A stretch of DNA of 54,897 nucleotides from Paludibacter sp. 47-17 (lineage in GTDB: Bacteria; Bacteroidota; Bacteroidia; Bacteroidales; Paludibacteraceae), in contig MKVT01000031.1 in assembly GCA_001898935.1 (NCBI GenBank), positions 1-54,897 of the forward strand, written 5' to 3'. Each line of letters starts with the position of its first letter. The stretch's first letter is position 1. Shown piece by piece: positions 28,856-38,243 of this stretch. Below the pieces are notes generated by a model, which did not search any database, was not told where the DNA came from, and saw only the letters and a list, made by a program, of their open reading frames with translations. The translations under genes were made by a program, and so were the position numbers.

Positions 28856-31642
28856 ATGAAAAAGAATTACTTAATTCTGGTTGTACTGATGCTGGCAGTG
28901 TCGGTACTTAGACTGAATGCACAGACTTACAACCTGAAATCGGTAACCGAAGAGCAGTTTGCTTCGGGAGGAACCGATGAATGGAGTTTCGAACGCCACG
29001 ATATCCCGGCAGGTTCGTACACGACTTTTACCACGTATGGCGACAACAGTATAGCTGTAAATTATTACGACCAGTTTCTGACCGAACGATTCTGCATGTA
29101 TCCTATTATGAATCGCCCTTCGAGCGGAACTCAGTATGAACTTAAACGTAATGCATGGTTTTCCGACCCAAACGAATATGTATACGTAGCTGCCGAATAT
29201 CCGGCAGGTACACGGGTAGGTGAAAATCTGGTATACGGCGAAAACTATCCCGATTCGTTGATGGGATATGAGGTATATTCTATTGCCAACGGAAAAAATG
29301 CGGCCATCACCTTCACGGTTCCGCAGGATGGTTATTATCGTGTTGATATGAAGGTAGTGCGACAGGACCTGTGGAACCAGATCGGGGTGATGAAGGTATA
29401 TCAATTTTTCAGGTACGGAGGAGAAGGTACCGCGTTTTCAATGGGACTGGATTTTCCATACGGACTTTCGAAAGGAATTGACACCTGGGCAGCCGGCAAT
29501 GAAGTTGTATACAACACCTACCTGGCGAAGGTACCCGAAACACCTTCGGTCAATGGGAACAATGGGAAACCTTACCGTGGACTACCGACTTACAGTACCT
29601 CCAGTTATTTTTACTTTTATGCCAAGGCAGGTGATAAAATTTCGTTTGAAGCCGATGCCCGTAGTACCGGCAATGGTGAGAGTTCGGTGCGTGGTGCATA
29701 CGCACGTACAAAATGGACCAATTTGGTGCTGAATGTAGTCGATGAGGCAACCGCAGTGGCTGATGAACGATTTGTGAATCCGTATCAGCAAAACGAAGCG
29801 TTATTCGATTCGTTATATGCTGTCCTGGACGAAGCAGAAGATATTATTAACAACCACCCGGAGTTTTCCCTGGTTTCACGTAATGCTCTCGAAGAACTGT
29901 TTATCTTGATCAGCCAGCGTGTCGACGATGGAGTTGTACTGTCGATGGAGATTCCAACTCTTATCGAGCAACTCCGGCGTGCCATCGAGGTATGTCGTGC
30001 CTCTGAAGGAGGTTTAAAAGTGCAGTATACCTTTGATAATGTTGTCGATGGTACGGTTCCCGATGCATCGGGTCAAAATAATAAGGCCACGCTACTCAAT
30101 AATGCTGCTGTTGTGAAAATGGGTAAATTTAATGTTCTTGATCTGGGAAGTTCCAATGGATATCTGGATATGGGGGCAGCGGTAGGCAGTGTGGTTTCGG
30201 GAATGAACGATTATACCATTTCTGCCTACTACAGGATAGACGCCAATGCTCCTTTATCGGGCAATGGGTTTATGCTCTTTTCGTTCTCTAGCCAAGAAGT
30301 GAACAGTGCCAGTATTGGGGAATATATTTTCTACCGTATGCCTAATCAAAATCTTTCGATGTCTCCTTCGGGCTGGGGAAGTGCAAAGAACCTGACGGTT
30401 AATACAGCTCCCGTAAAGGGTGTATGGCAGCATTTAGTTGTACAGCAAAGTGATACGTCCACATCAATTTACGTGAATGGAACCAAAGTAGCTTCGGGAA
30501 GATTACCTTTACCCTCGGCCAATTTCACAAAGAGTACTCCTTATAACTGGATTGGCCGTCCTCCTTTTACCGGTGATAATTATCTGAAACAAACCCTGGT
30601 ATACGATTTTCGAGTGTACAATTACGCCACCCCAGTTGATAGTATTACCAAATGGGCAACAAAGATTACCGAACTGGAAGAGGCCACGAATTACAGTACG
30701 GATGGAGATTATACTCAGCTCGATTCGTTACTCTCCGTATACAAGACATTTGTGGCAACTGTTCCTGTTGGAACAGCAGCAGGTGCTTATCTTCAGGAAA
30801 CCGTTGATGCTTTCAACAGTGCTATCGCAGCAGCTCAGGCAATTTCGACTGAACGCACTTCGTCGCAACTGAAAATTAATGCTGAAGTCGCCAAACTTCT
30901 TGCTGCCTATCAAACTTTTCTGGGATCGGTAAACAGTGAGATTAATACCTTGGCCGAAGGTTATTATTACATTACTCTTACCGATTCGTTGTATCTCACC
31001 AATCCCGGAGTTGCGCTGTTGCCTAATGGATCGTCGTTGCAGATGGCCAACGGAGGACTGGCAACAGATAAAAATGCCAGTACAATGAATCAGGTATTTA
31101 AATTGACAAAAGTGACTTCGTTGGCACCTGCCCGATATTCCATTTTCAGCGCCCTGGATGAAGAAGGAGTTTTCCGCCATCTAACCGAAAATACAGTTAT
31201 TCAAAACAGCTGGGGAAATCCCGGCGGAGGAACCACCAGTAGCGACGATGATTGGCGCACCTTCAATATAGTATACAATGGTTCCGCATATGCCATTCAA
31301 AATGCCGGCCGGTCGGCAGCTCAGGGATACTGGACGTATAATTCATCGACCAAAGTGCTTGCAAAAGGAGCATCACTGCCGATGTTTGTATTCAAATTCA
31401 TTCCTTATAATGAAACCGGTGTCGAGGAGTTGAATGCCCGAAATATCCGTGTACTAAGTGGCCGGAATGAATTAACCGTCGAAGTGCACGAACCATCCAT
31501 CCTATCGGTATATTCCATTACCGGTTCGTTGATTAAACAGGCTGCTCTCGATGGTGCCATTAATTATTCGCTCCCGTCGGGGATGTACATTGTTCAGGTC
31601 GACGGCACAGCGAGAGTAGTTCGTAAAGTAATTGTAAAATAA
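28856..31642 (+). CDS. Secreted multi-domain protein with LamG domain and T9SS tail
   Basis: 928 residues, signal peptide about 1-22. Residues 25-280 form an N-terminal beta-rich region without a recognised name. A LamG/concanavalin-like domain lies at about 385-600 (LKVQYTFDN, DYTISAYYRIDAN, WIGRPPFTGDNYLKQ). A helical FIVAR-like linker (600-700) leads to a module of about 150 residues (700-850, EGYYYITL to MFVFKFIP) that recurs in the protein at 35208-37535. The end (855-928) is a T9SS sorting domain of the VYSITGSLIKQ/LPSGMYIVQV type. No catalytic motif is seen. Probably a secreted glycan-binding protein or an enzyme whose catalytic part is unrecognised. It sits 39 bp after SusD. Confidence 0.78.
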   Translation: MKKNYLILVVLMLAVSVLRLNAQTYNLKSVTEEQFASGGTDEWSFERHDIPAGSYTTFTTYGDNSIAVNYYDQFLTERFCMYPIMNRPSSGTQYELKRNAWFSDPNEYVYVAAEYPAGTRVGENLVYGENYPDSLMGYEVYSIANGKNAAITFTVPQDGYYRVDMKVVRQDLWNQIGVMKVYQFFRYGGEGTAFSMGLDFPYGLSKGIDTWAAGNEVVYNTYLAKVPETPSVNGNNGKPYRGLPTYSTSSYFYFYAKAGDKISFEADARSTGNGESSVRGAYARTKWTNLVLNVVDEATAVADERFVNPYQQNEALFDSLYAVLDEAEDIINNHPEFSLVSRNALEELFILISQRVDDGVVLSMEIPTLIEQLRRAIEVCRASEGGLKVQYTFDNVVDGTVPDASGQNNKATLLNNAAVVKMGKFNVLDLGSSNGYLDMGAAVGSVVSGMNDYTISAYYRIDANAPLSGNGFMLFSFSSQEVNSASIGEYIFYRMPNQNLSMSPSGWGSAKNLTVNTAPVKGVWQHLVVQQSDTSTSIYVNGTKVASGRLPLPSANFTKSTPYNWIGRPPFTGDNYLKQTLVYDFRVYNYATPVDSITKWATKITELEEATNYSTDGDYTQLDSLLSVYKTFVATVPVGTAAGAYLQETVDAFNSAIAAAQAISTERTSSQLKINAEVAKLLAAYQTFLGSVNSEINTLAEGYYYITLTDSLYLTNPGVALLPNGSSLQMANGGLATDKNASTMNQVFKLTKVTSLAPARYSIFSALDEEGVFRHLTENTVIQNSWGNPGGGTTSSDDDWRTFNIVYNGSAYAIQNAGRSAAQGYWTYNSSTKVLAKGASLPMFVFKFIPYNETGVEELNARNIRVLSGRNELTVEVHEPSILSVYSITGSLIKQAALDGAINYSLPSGMYIVQVDGTARVVRKVIVK

Positions 31643-31648
31643 GTTAGA

Positions 31649-34600
31649 ATGAGAAAATTAGTAGTTAATCTGCTCGTTTTGAGTGCGCTGTTAGCAGCGC
31701 ACTCTTTTCGCGCGGAAGCAAAAAATTTTATTCATCCGGGAGGGTTAGTGGCTCAGCAGGACATTGACAGGATTCAATATTTATTGTATTCTGAACAAGA
31801 TCCCATTATTGTTGCCGCATTTAACAGATTGCAGGCAAATAATCATGCAAAAGATACCTACAATCCGAATCCTCAGATCCGAATCGACCGTGGAGGTGCC
31901 GATTATCCCGATAATTATTCAATAGCCATGAATGATGTGGCTGCTGCATTTCAAAATGCATTGATGTGGCGTATTACCGGCCAGGAAAAATACGGAAATA
32001 CGGCAGTACGAATCCTGAACGCATGGGCACGAACTTGCAAAAACATTACAGGAGATACAAATGCGTCTCTCGCTTCTGGGATATATGGTTATGAGTTTGC
32101 CCAGGCAGGTGAATTATTGCGTGGTTTTGAGGGGTGGAGAGTCGATGATTTCAAAGCATATCAAAACTGGATGCGTAATTTGTTTTATACCCGGGCAATG
32201 TATTTTCTGGAATTACGACATGGGCGTACTGCTCAACACGGCGATCCCGGAGCCTATTTTTCCAATTGGGGGTTAGCAAATGTATTTTGCGTGATGAGTA
32301 TTGGAATTTTATGTGACGATGTCGCAATTTACAATCAGGGCTTATCGTTTTACAGGGAAGATAAGGTCGGAAGTTTTACCGATGCACCTCGTAATCCGAT
32401 CGAATGCTTGGGCTATAATGAGTTTTTAGGTAACCTCGTAGTCTGGCTGCATCCCGATTCGCGCGGACCTTACGGATATTTGGGACAAATGCAGGAAAGC
32501 GGAAGAGATCAGGGCCATGCGCTGATGGCTGCAGGCCTGGCAGCTGATATTTGTCAGACAGCCTGGAACCAGGGCGACGATTTATTCTCATATATGAATA
32601 ACCGAATTGCGGCCGGTTTTGAATACATAGCATTGGTTAATTCATTGAGTGCAGTCACTCAAGTAAACGATTCTGTACCTTTCATTCCCTACAAACGTAG
32701 TGGCTTACCAACCGAAAATTATACGGCGACTCAAAATGGCACTACAGGATGGGGGCAACCGCGTCCGTTTTGGCACCGGGTTGTTTCGCATTATGAAGCA
32801 GTGAAAGGAATCCCAATGACATACTCCCGGCGTATGGCTTTCAACGATAATAATGGAGTGGATGGCGGCGGAGGATTGTATGGAGGAAACAGCGGTGGAT
32901 TCGATCATTTGGGATTCTCTACGCTAACCAGTTATCGACCATCGACCTGGTATCCGGCTCCCGGCACTTTTCCGGTGAGTTTAACGGCATCCATTACCTA
33001 TGATGGAAAAACAACTGATAAAAGCTATATCGACAACGTGGCAGCGGGGAGTATGATTACCCTGACACCCCAATTGCCTGCAGGTACGGCCGGCGGAAGC
33101 TGGCTGTGGGAAACCGGCGAAACGACGCGTCAACTTACTTTTACTGTGCAGCAAAGTGGCATGTACAGAGTTGTCTACACTGCACCGTCGGGAGCAAAAA
33201 GCTCTCAGGTGTTCAGTGTTGCTGTTTGGGGCGACTGCACGCCCGATGTACTCACTCCCCGCATTACAGTTGGCGAGAATGTGTATGTAGATACGATTGT
33301 GGAAGTGCTGCCTTATCAGCGTTTTTCGCTTAGTATAAATACGCCGTTATACAACTATGGCTCGGCCCGTTGGAGTACAGGCAATACAGGCTTTTCGCTT
33401 ACAGTGACCAATGGTGTGCGTTCCGATTCCATCATTTGGGTCGAACACTTTAATCCGGGGGGATATAAAACCAGGTATAATTTCCGTATTAAACTTACGT
33501 ATGTTACGCCCGCAATATCAGTGGATGGGGCGAATGCTGCGGCAGGTAGTAAAATTACCATTCAGGAGGGCCAAAGTGTGGAGTTGAGAGCCACTACTAC
33601 CACCGGATACGATGGTGGTAGTTTTGCGTGGAGTTCCGGACATCGTGCCCGTAATCTGATGATTTTGAATGTGCAAAAGCCGAAACAGCTGCAATTGTAT
33701 TATACACTTACCAAGAACGGCATTACGACCATCGACACCCTCAACTATTCGGTTTCAATTGTAAAGAATAATTATCAGATGCCTGACGGAGATTATTACA
33801 TCCGTCGGGCATCGGATGGTGCTATGCTTACCAATTCCAATCTCAATGCTACCGACAAGCTGAAACCCGAATTTTGGGAAGTGAATATGCCGGATGATTC
33901 TCAAACCTGGACCATAACCAAAGAAACTGCCGCGGATGCAGGGGGCCGATTTAAAATTGTTTCGAAAAAAGATGGTAATTATATCAATGAGAAAGGAAAT
34001 TTTGGAGTCAACGCCTATTACCCTTCGTGGAATACCTATACGTTTCATTGCTTGGAGGGAGAGAATGTTTTCGCGGTACAAAACGGAGGGAATTCGGGTA
34101 CCCGGTTTTGGAATATAACAGGGGATGGGATTGAAGAAGGTACTACTGTCCAGGATGGATATCCGTTTATTATTCAGCCGATTGTTTCGGTTCCGCCCGA
34201 TACGGCCAACATCCCCGGTGAGGGAGTTTTGTCGTATGTAGCTCCGGGATATTCCATTAACGGCGGAGCTACCCAGCGTGGTAGCTTGATTGTATTAGAG
34301 CCCGGCAAAAATCTGGTGCTGAAACCGGTTAAGATCTTGGGCATAGGAAATGGGACCTGGCGCTGGAGCGATAATTCTACTGAAAGTTCACTCTTGCTTT
34401 CCAATGTTCAGCAAGGAGGTACATACTCTGTTGTGTTTAGTTATACTGAAGATGAACTTAGTCATGAGTTTCCGCTGGAATACAGTGTGATTCTGGCCGA
34501 AGATAATTATCAATTACCTGAAGGTGATTATAGATTGGGCAGAGTTTCGGACGGTACCTTGTTGACAAACGACGGTTCTCTCAATCCGGCATTTAAAAGT

Positions 34601-35176
34601 CAATCGGCTGACACCTTATCTCAGCAGTGGACGATTACGCTCGATGTTGCCAGTAACCGGTATAAAATCGTGTCACGAAAGGATAATCGGTTTCTGGATG
34701 AACATGGCCGATTTAATGGGAATGTATATTCTGCTGCATGGAATACCTATGTGTTTCATTACCAGGACAAAGGGGAGCGTGCCTTTGCAATCCAAAATGG
34801 GGGAAGTGCCGGTACGACTTATTGGGCTGTTGAGGGAAATATGATTAACGACCGAAATCGAACTATACGTGAAGGTTATCCTTTTCAGCTTGATCTGGTA
34901 AAACTGGCAGTACCAACTGCTATCGATCCGTTATCAATGGGCACCATTTCATTGTACCCAAATCCGACCACCGAATTTATTCACTTAAAACTTGAGGATT
35001 GTTGTGCTGATAACGCGATTTTTACGCTCTATTCCATCGATGGAGCCAAACAAGGAAATTATTCCTTTAAGGATTCTGAATTACACGTGTCGTTGGCCGA
35101 CCAGCGACCTGGAGTTTACATCGGTATCGTGAGTGTTGATAAAGGAACTCAAATGTTCAAAATAGTAAAACAATAG
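31649..35176 (+). CDS. Alginate-lyase-family polysaccharide lyase with T9SS tail
   Basis: Predicted (alpha/alpha)-barrel lyase cutting uronic-acid polymers by beta-elimination. Signal peptide 1-24; catalytic domain about 26-440, recognised by HPGGLVAQQDIDRIQYLL, AVRILNAWARTCKNITGD, YFSNWGLANV and GRDQGHALMAAGLAADICQ (near residue 285). It resembles the alginate-lyase superfamily fold used by PL5/PL38-type enzymes; I cannot assign the family or product. Then Ig-like segments and two copies of a RICIN-like module (about 707-844 and 951-1080), each starting NYQ[ML]P[DE]GDY, and a T9SS sorting domain from LYPNPTTEF. At 1,175 residues it is far longer than the catalytic domain needs. Six bp after the LamG gene. 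Likely the main endo-acting enzyme of the PUL. Confidence 0.82.
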   Translation: MRKLVVNLLVLSALLAAHSFRAEAKNFIHPGGLVAQQDIDRIQYLLYSEQDPIIVAAFNRLQANNHAKDTYNPNPQIRIDRGGADYPDNYSIAMNDVAAAFQNALMWRITGQEKYGNTAVRILNAWARTCKNITGDTNASLASGIYGYEFAQAGELLRGFEGWRVDDFKAYQNWMRNLFYTRAMYFLELRHGRTAQHGDPGAYFSNWGLANVFCVMSIGILCDDVAIYNQGLSFYREDKVGSFTDAPRNPIECLGYNEFLGNLVVWLHPDSRGPYGYLGQMQESGRDQGHALMAAGLAADICQTAWNQGDDLFSYMNNRIAAGFEYIALVNSLSAVTQVNDSVPFIPYKRSGLPTENYTATQNGTTGWGQPRPFWHRVVSHYEAVKGIPMTYSRRMAFNDNNGVDGGGGLYGGNSGGFDHLGFSTLTSYRPSTWYPAPGTFPVSLTASITYDGKTTDKSYIDNVAAGSMITLTPQLPAGTAGGSWLWETGETTRQLTFTVQQSGMYRVVYTAPSGAKSSQVFSVAVWGDCTPDVLTPRITVGENVYVDTIVEVLPYQRFSLSINTPLYNYGSARWSTGNTGFSLTVTNGVRSDSIIWVEHFNPGGYKTRYNFRIKLTYVTPAISVDGANAAAGSKITIQEGQSVELRATTTTGYDGGSFAWSSGHRARNLMILNVQKPKQLQLYYTLTKNGITTIDTLNYSVSIVKNNYQMPDGDYYIRRASDGAMLTNSNLNATDKLKPEFWEVNMPDDSQTWTITKETAADAGGRFKIVSKKDGNYINEKGNFGVNAYYPSWNTYTFHCLEGENVFAVQNGGNSGTRFWNITGDGIEEGTTVQDGYPFIIQPIVSVPPDTANIPGEGVLSYVAPGYSINGGATQRGSLIVLEPGKNLVLKPVKILGIGNGTWRWSDNSTESSLLLSNVQQGGTYSVVFSYTEDELSHEFPLEYSVILAEDNYQLPEGDYRLGRVSDGTLLTNDGSLNPAFKSQSADTLSQQWTITLDVASNRYKIVSRKDNRFLDEHGRFNGNVYSAAWNTYVFHYQDKGERAFAIQNGGSAGTTYWAVEGNMINDRNRTIREGYPFQLDLVKLAVPTAIDPLSMGTISLYPNPTTEFIHLKLEDCCADNAIFTLYSIDGAKQGNYSFKDSELHVSLADQRPGVYIGIVSVDKGTQMFKIVKQ

Positions 35177-35207
35177 CTTTATGCTCTAATCTTAAAAAAT
35201 TAATACT

Positions 35208-37535
35208 ATGTTACGAAAAATTACTTTTACGCTTGTTGCCTTGTTGCTTGCAATTGGGAGCCAATTGATGGGAGCGCAGCTTCCGTTGCATGGAGGGTAT
35301 TATCGGATAAAAAATGCACATTCGGGTACTTACATCGGGGGTACCGGAACGGGTAACGATGCTGTTAAACACGTGGCTGCCGAAACCGATCCCGACTATC
35401 AGGTTTTTTTAGTGGTACGTAATCCGGTAAACGGTTTTACTTCGTTTAAACAGGTGGCCCGCAATTCCTTTGTTACTCACAATAATTCCTGGACCGGGTC
35501 GTTTGCTACGGCTGTAACCGGTAGCTATCGTCAGTCGTTTTTTATTGATGTGACTACGAATCCTGATTTCTGTATAATTCAGAAAATCCGGGATGATGGT
35601 AGTAAAGCCAACGGCATAGGTTACGATAGTGATGTGCCGGGTAGTTCATTGTTTATGGATAAAGGTGCCGATAAACAAAATAAATGGTTGTTCGAACCGG
35701 TAATTTCTCAGTTCTCGGATCGTCTTCAAACACTTATTGATCAGGCGAATGATCTTAATTCGACTGCATTGGCCGACGCTGTGGCAATCGCGTCGGAGAA
35801 ACTGTCGAGTTCGTCGGATGTAGAAATAGATCAGGCCATGCAGGAGTTGAAAAAAGCGATACTCGATTATAAAACTACCTCCTTTATTTCCACCCCTGTT
35901 GATATTACCGATCTGGTGGTGCTGAATGCCGATTTTGAATGGAATGTGGGACGTAATATGCCAGGTTGGAATGCAGTAACTTCGTGGAGTACCAAGCCGG
36001 ACATGGTGGGAGCTATGACCGGCTTTGCCGCTGAAGCTTGGCGCAGTTCTACTTCGGCGAAGGTTGCCCGCACAGTATCGCAACGTATTGCCGGTTTGCC
36101 CAATGGAAAATACAATGTTTTAATAGCTGCTTTTGCAACCGACCAGCGTGCAGGCGAACAGGTACTTGAAAGTTCTGTAGAGGTTTTTGCTGGAGATAAA
36201 GCAGCTTCTGTATCGATTCAAACTCCGTTTGTTAACGATAGTACTACTATTGCTAATGCAACGGTGTATACCATCACCGATGCTGTAGTGGTTGATAATA
36301 CCCTGGTAATTGGTCTGCGCGACAATAGTTCGAATGCCAACTGGATCGGTTTCGATAATGTAAAAGTGTTTTTTAATGGAACCGTTGATCTCACTGAAGT
36401 ATTCGCGGAACTTACAGCTGTTTATACGCCGATTAAAGAATTTTACGACGCAATTGCCGATGAAGTGGCGGGTGAAAATGACGGTGATGTTGCAGGCAAA
36501 TATCGCTATTCGGATTTTGTTACACTCGGTATTGCTTTGTCCGATGCGCAAGCTATTCTTTCTGCTACTCCATACACCGGTACAATCGAATCGATTGGGG
36601 CTGCTAAAGCAGCTTTACAATCTGCCCGGTTGGCCATGGTGAAATACACGGCTATCAATACCTTGCCTGAAGGTGAATATTTTGTTAAATTAGGGACGTA
36701 TTACCTTAATAATCCCGGGATGGGAGCAGTCGCAAACGGTGTTGTTTTATCTGTAGCCAATGGTGGATTGCAAACCGAAAGAACTATAACCGATGCCGGT
36801 CAGATTTATTCGCTTAGCCTCGTTGAAGGAGTAGGACGTTATTCATTCTACAGTAGGTTGAACGAAACGGACGTGTATCGGCATCTTACTGAAAATGCAG
36901 TATATCAGCCTACTTGGGGCTCTTCTGATAATAACTGGCGAACCATGAATATTCATTTCGATGGGTATAAATATGCTGTGCAAACAGCTGGAAGTGCCTC
37001 TGCTAAAGGATTTTGGTGCTTGAAAACAGACTCTGAACTATCTACCAATGCAAGTACCAGTCTGGATGTTAATCGCGATTTTGTATTTGAATTCCTATCA
37101 GTGCCGTCTGTATTTGCAGCCGAAGTTGCAGCGGGTCGTGCTTTGCTTGATGCCGCAGTGAGGGGTAATGGTTCCGGTGAATATTTAGCGGCTATTTACG
37201 ATGCATTTCAATCAGCGATTGAAACCGCTGAAGCTATAGTGTTGGCTGGTTCGGCTCAAACCGCTGATTTGATGGCTTATGCAGCTGCTAAGGTTGCTTT
37301 TGTTCCAAATACAATTTCGTCGAGCTATGCCCTATCTATAAAAGGATTACAGGTGACAACTTCTCGTCAAACATTATCGTTAATTGCTGAAACAGCGATA
37401 CCGGTAGCTGTGTATTCTGTGAATGGTACCCGGCTATCCGAATTTGTGGTTTCGGGTAGTAAGTCTCTTACGTTACCTGCCGGTGTATATATACTAAAGG
37501 CGAATGAAGGTGTTCAACGATTTGTAATTTATTAA
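35208..37535 (+). CDS. Secreted non-catalytic lectin-like protein with T9SS tail
   Basis: 775 residues, signal peptide about 1-23 (ending SQLMGA). Order: RICIN-like module 25-165 (GGYYRIKNAHSGTYIGGTG), helical linker 175-225, galactose-binding-like sandwich 228-390 (NADFEWNVGRNMPGWN to WIGFDNVKVFFNG), helical linker, a module at 485-630 homologous to the one in the LamG protein (both carry YRHLTEN or FRHLTEN and then DWRT/NWRT), another linker, and a T9SS sorting domain. No glycosidase or lyase motif. Its build suggests a secreted glycan-binding scaffold. 31 bp after the lyase gene; a stable hairpin follows its stop. Confidence 0.75.
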   Translation: MLRKITFTLVALLLAIGSQLMGAQLPLHGGYYRIKNAHSGTYIGGTGTGNDAVKHVAAETDPDYQVFLVVRNPVNGFTSFKQVARNSFVTHNNSWTGSFATAVTGSYRQSFFIDVTTNPDFCIIQKIRDDGSKANGIGYDSDVPGSSLFMDKGADKQNKWLFEPVISQFSDRLQTLIDQANDLNSTALADAVAIASEKLSSSSDVEIDQAMQELKKAILDYKTTSFISTPVDITDLVVLNADFEWNVGRNMPGWNAVTSWSTKPDMVGAMTGFAAEAWRSSTSAKVARTVSQRIAGLPNGKYNVLIAAFATDQRAGEQVLESSVEVFAGDKAASVSIQTPFVNDSTTIANATVYTITDAVVVDNTLVIGLRDNSSNANWIGFDNVKVFFNGTVDLTEVFAELTAVYTPIKEFYDAIADEVAGENDGDVAGKYRYSDFVTLGIALSDAQAILSATPYTGTIESIGAAKAALQSARLAMVKYTAINTLPEGEYFVKLGTYYLNNPGMGAVANGVVLSVANGGLQTERTITDAGQIYSLSLVEGVGRYSFYSRLNETDVYRHLTENAVYQPTWGSSDNNWRTMNIHFDGYKYAVQTAGSASAKGFWCLKTDSELSTNASTSLDVNRDFVFEFLSVPSVFAAEVAAGRALLDAAVRGNGSGEYLAAIYDAFQSAIETAEAIVLAGSAQTADLMAYAAAKVAFVPNTISSSYALSIKGLQVTTSRQTLSLIAETAIPVAVYSVNGTRLSEFVVSGSKSLTLPAGVYILKANEGVQRFVIY

Positions 37536-37541
37536 TTTCAT

Positions 37542-37570
37542 CACGGGGGAGCTCTAAGGGCTTCCCCGTG
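37542..37570 (+). other. Stable hairpin in the operon, possible attenuator or mRNA-processing site
   Basis: CACGGGGGAGC (37542-37552) pairs with GCTTCCCCGTG (37560-37570) over 11 bp with one G-T wobble and a 7-base loop. It begins 6 bp after the lectin-like gene stop and ends 13 bp before the CotH ATG. No T-run follows, so it may stabilise the 3' end of upstream mRNA or only partly terminate. Confidence 0.5.
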
Positions 37571-37583
37571 CTCTCTGTGTTAT

Positions 37584-38243
37584 ATGTTCAATTTCTCCCG
37601 TGTTTTGATTCTGACACTCTTTTGTTTTGAGATGTCGGCTCAGCAATTCAGCAATCTGCCCACTTTTTACATTACTACCGATAGTGCGCAACCCATTACC
37701 AGTAAATCGACTTGGTTACCGGGGTATCTGAGCATTGTCAGCAGCGATAGTACAGAACGTCTTTCAGGTCCTATGACCGTACGTGGACGCGGCAATTCGA
37801 CCTGGAATATGGCTAAGAAGCCTTACCGGATCAAGATGGCTAAGAAAACCAAGTTGCTGAATCTGCCTGCACATGAAAAAGATTGGGTGTTGCTGGCCAA
37901 TCATGCCGATAAAACCCTGATTCGTAATGCTGTGGCCTTTAAAATAGGCTCATTGCTCGGTTTTGAATTTACACCCTCGGCTCGTTTTGTCGATGTGGTA
38001 GTGAACAATCAGTTTATGGGGAATTATATGCTGACCGATCAGATAGAGCGGGGGGACCTGAGAGTTCGACTTGAAAAACTGGATTCCACCATGAGTGAAC
38101 AGCCGGCACTGAGTGGTGGATATTTGCTCGAAATAGATGGTTTTGCCAGCAGCGAACCGGTGTGGTTTACTTCTTCTCAGGCTGTGAAAATTACCGTGAA
38201 GTATCCCGATGATGATGAAATTACTCCGGAGCAACTGAATTAA
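37584..38243 (+). pseudogene. CotH-family protein, N-terminal part before an in-frame TAA
   Basis: Signal peptide (about 1-18) followed by the start of a CotH domain (VRGRGNSTWNMAKKPYRIKM, LNLPAHEKDWVLLANHADKT, FVDVVVNNQFMGNYMLTDQI). Translation stops at TAA 38241-38243 after EEITPEQLN-like sequence (ITPEQLN). The next codons in the same frame continue the domain (IRSFVNSFENALFSS), and CotH relatives commonly have an aromatic residue before this Ile. A single base change from TAT or TAC to TAA explains it. The 219-residue fragment lacks the catalytic-like motifs and is unlikely to work alone. Could be a true loss, a sequencing error or a readthrough site. Confidence 0.8.
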
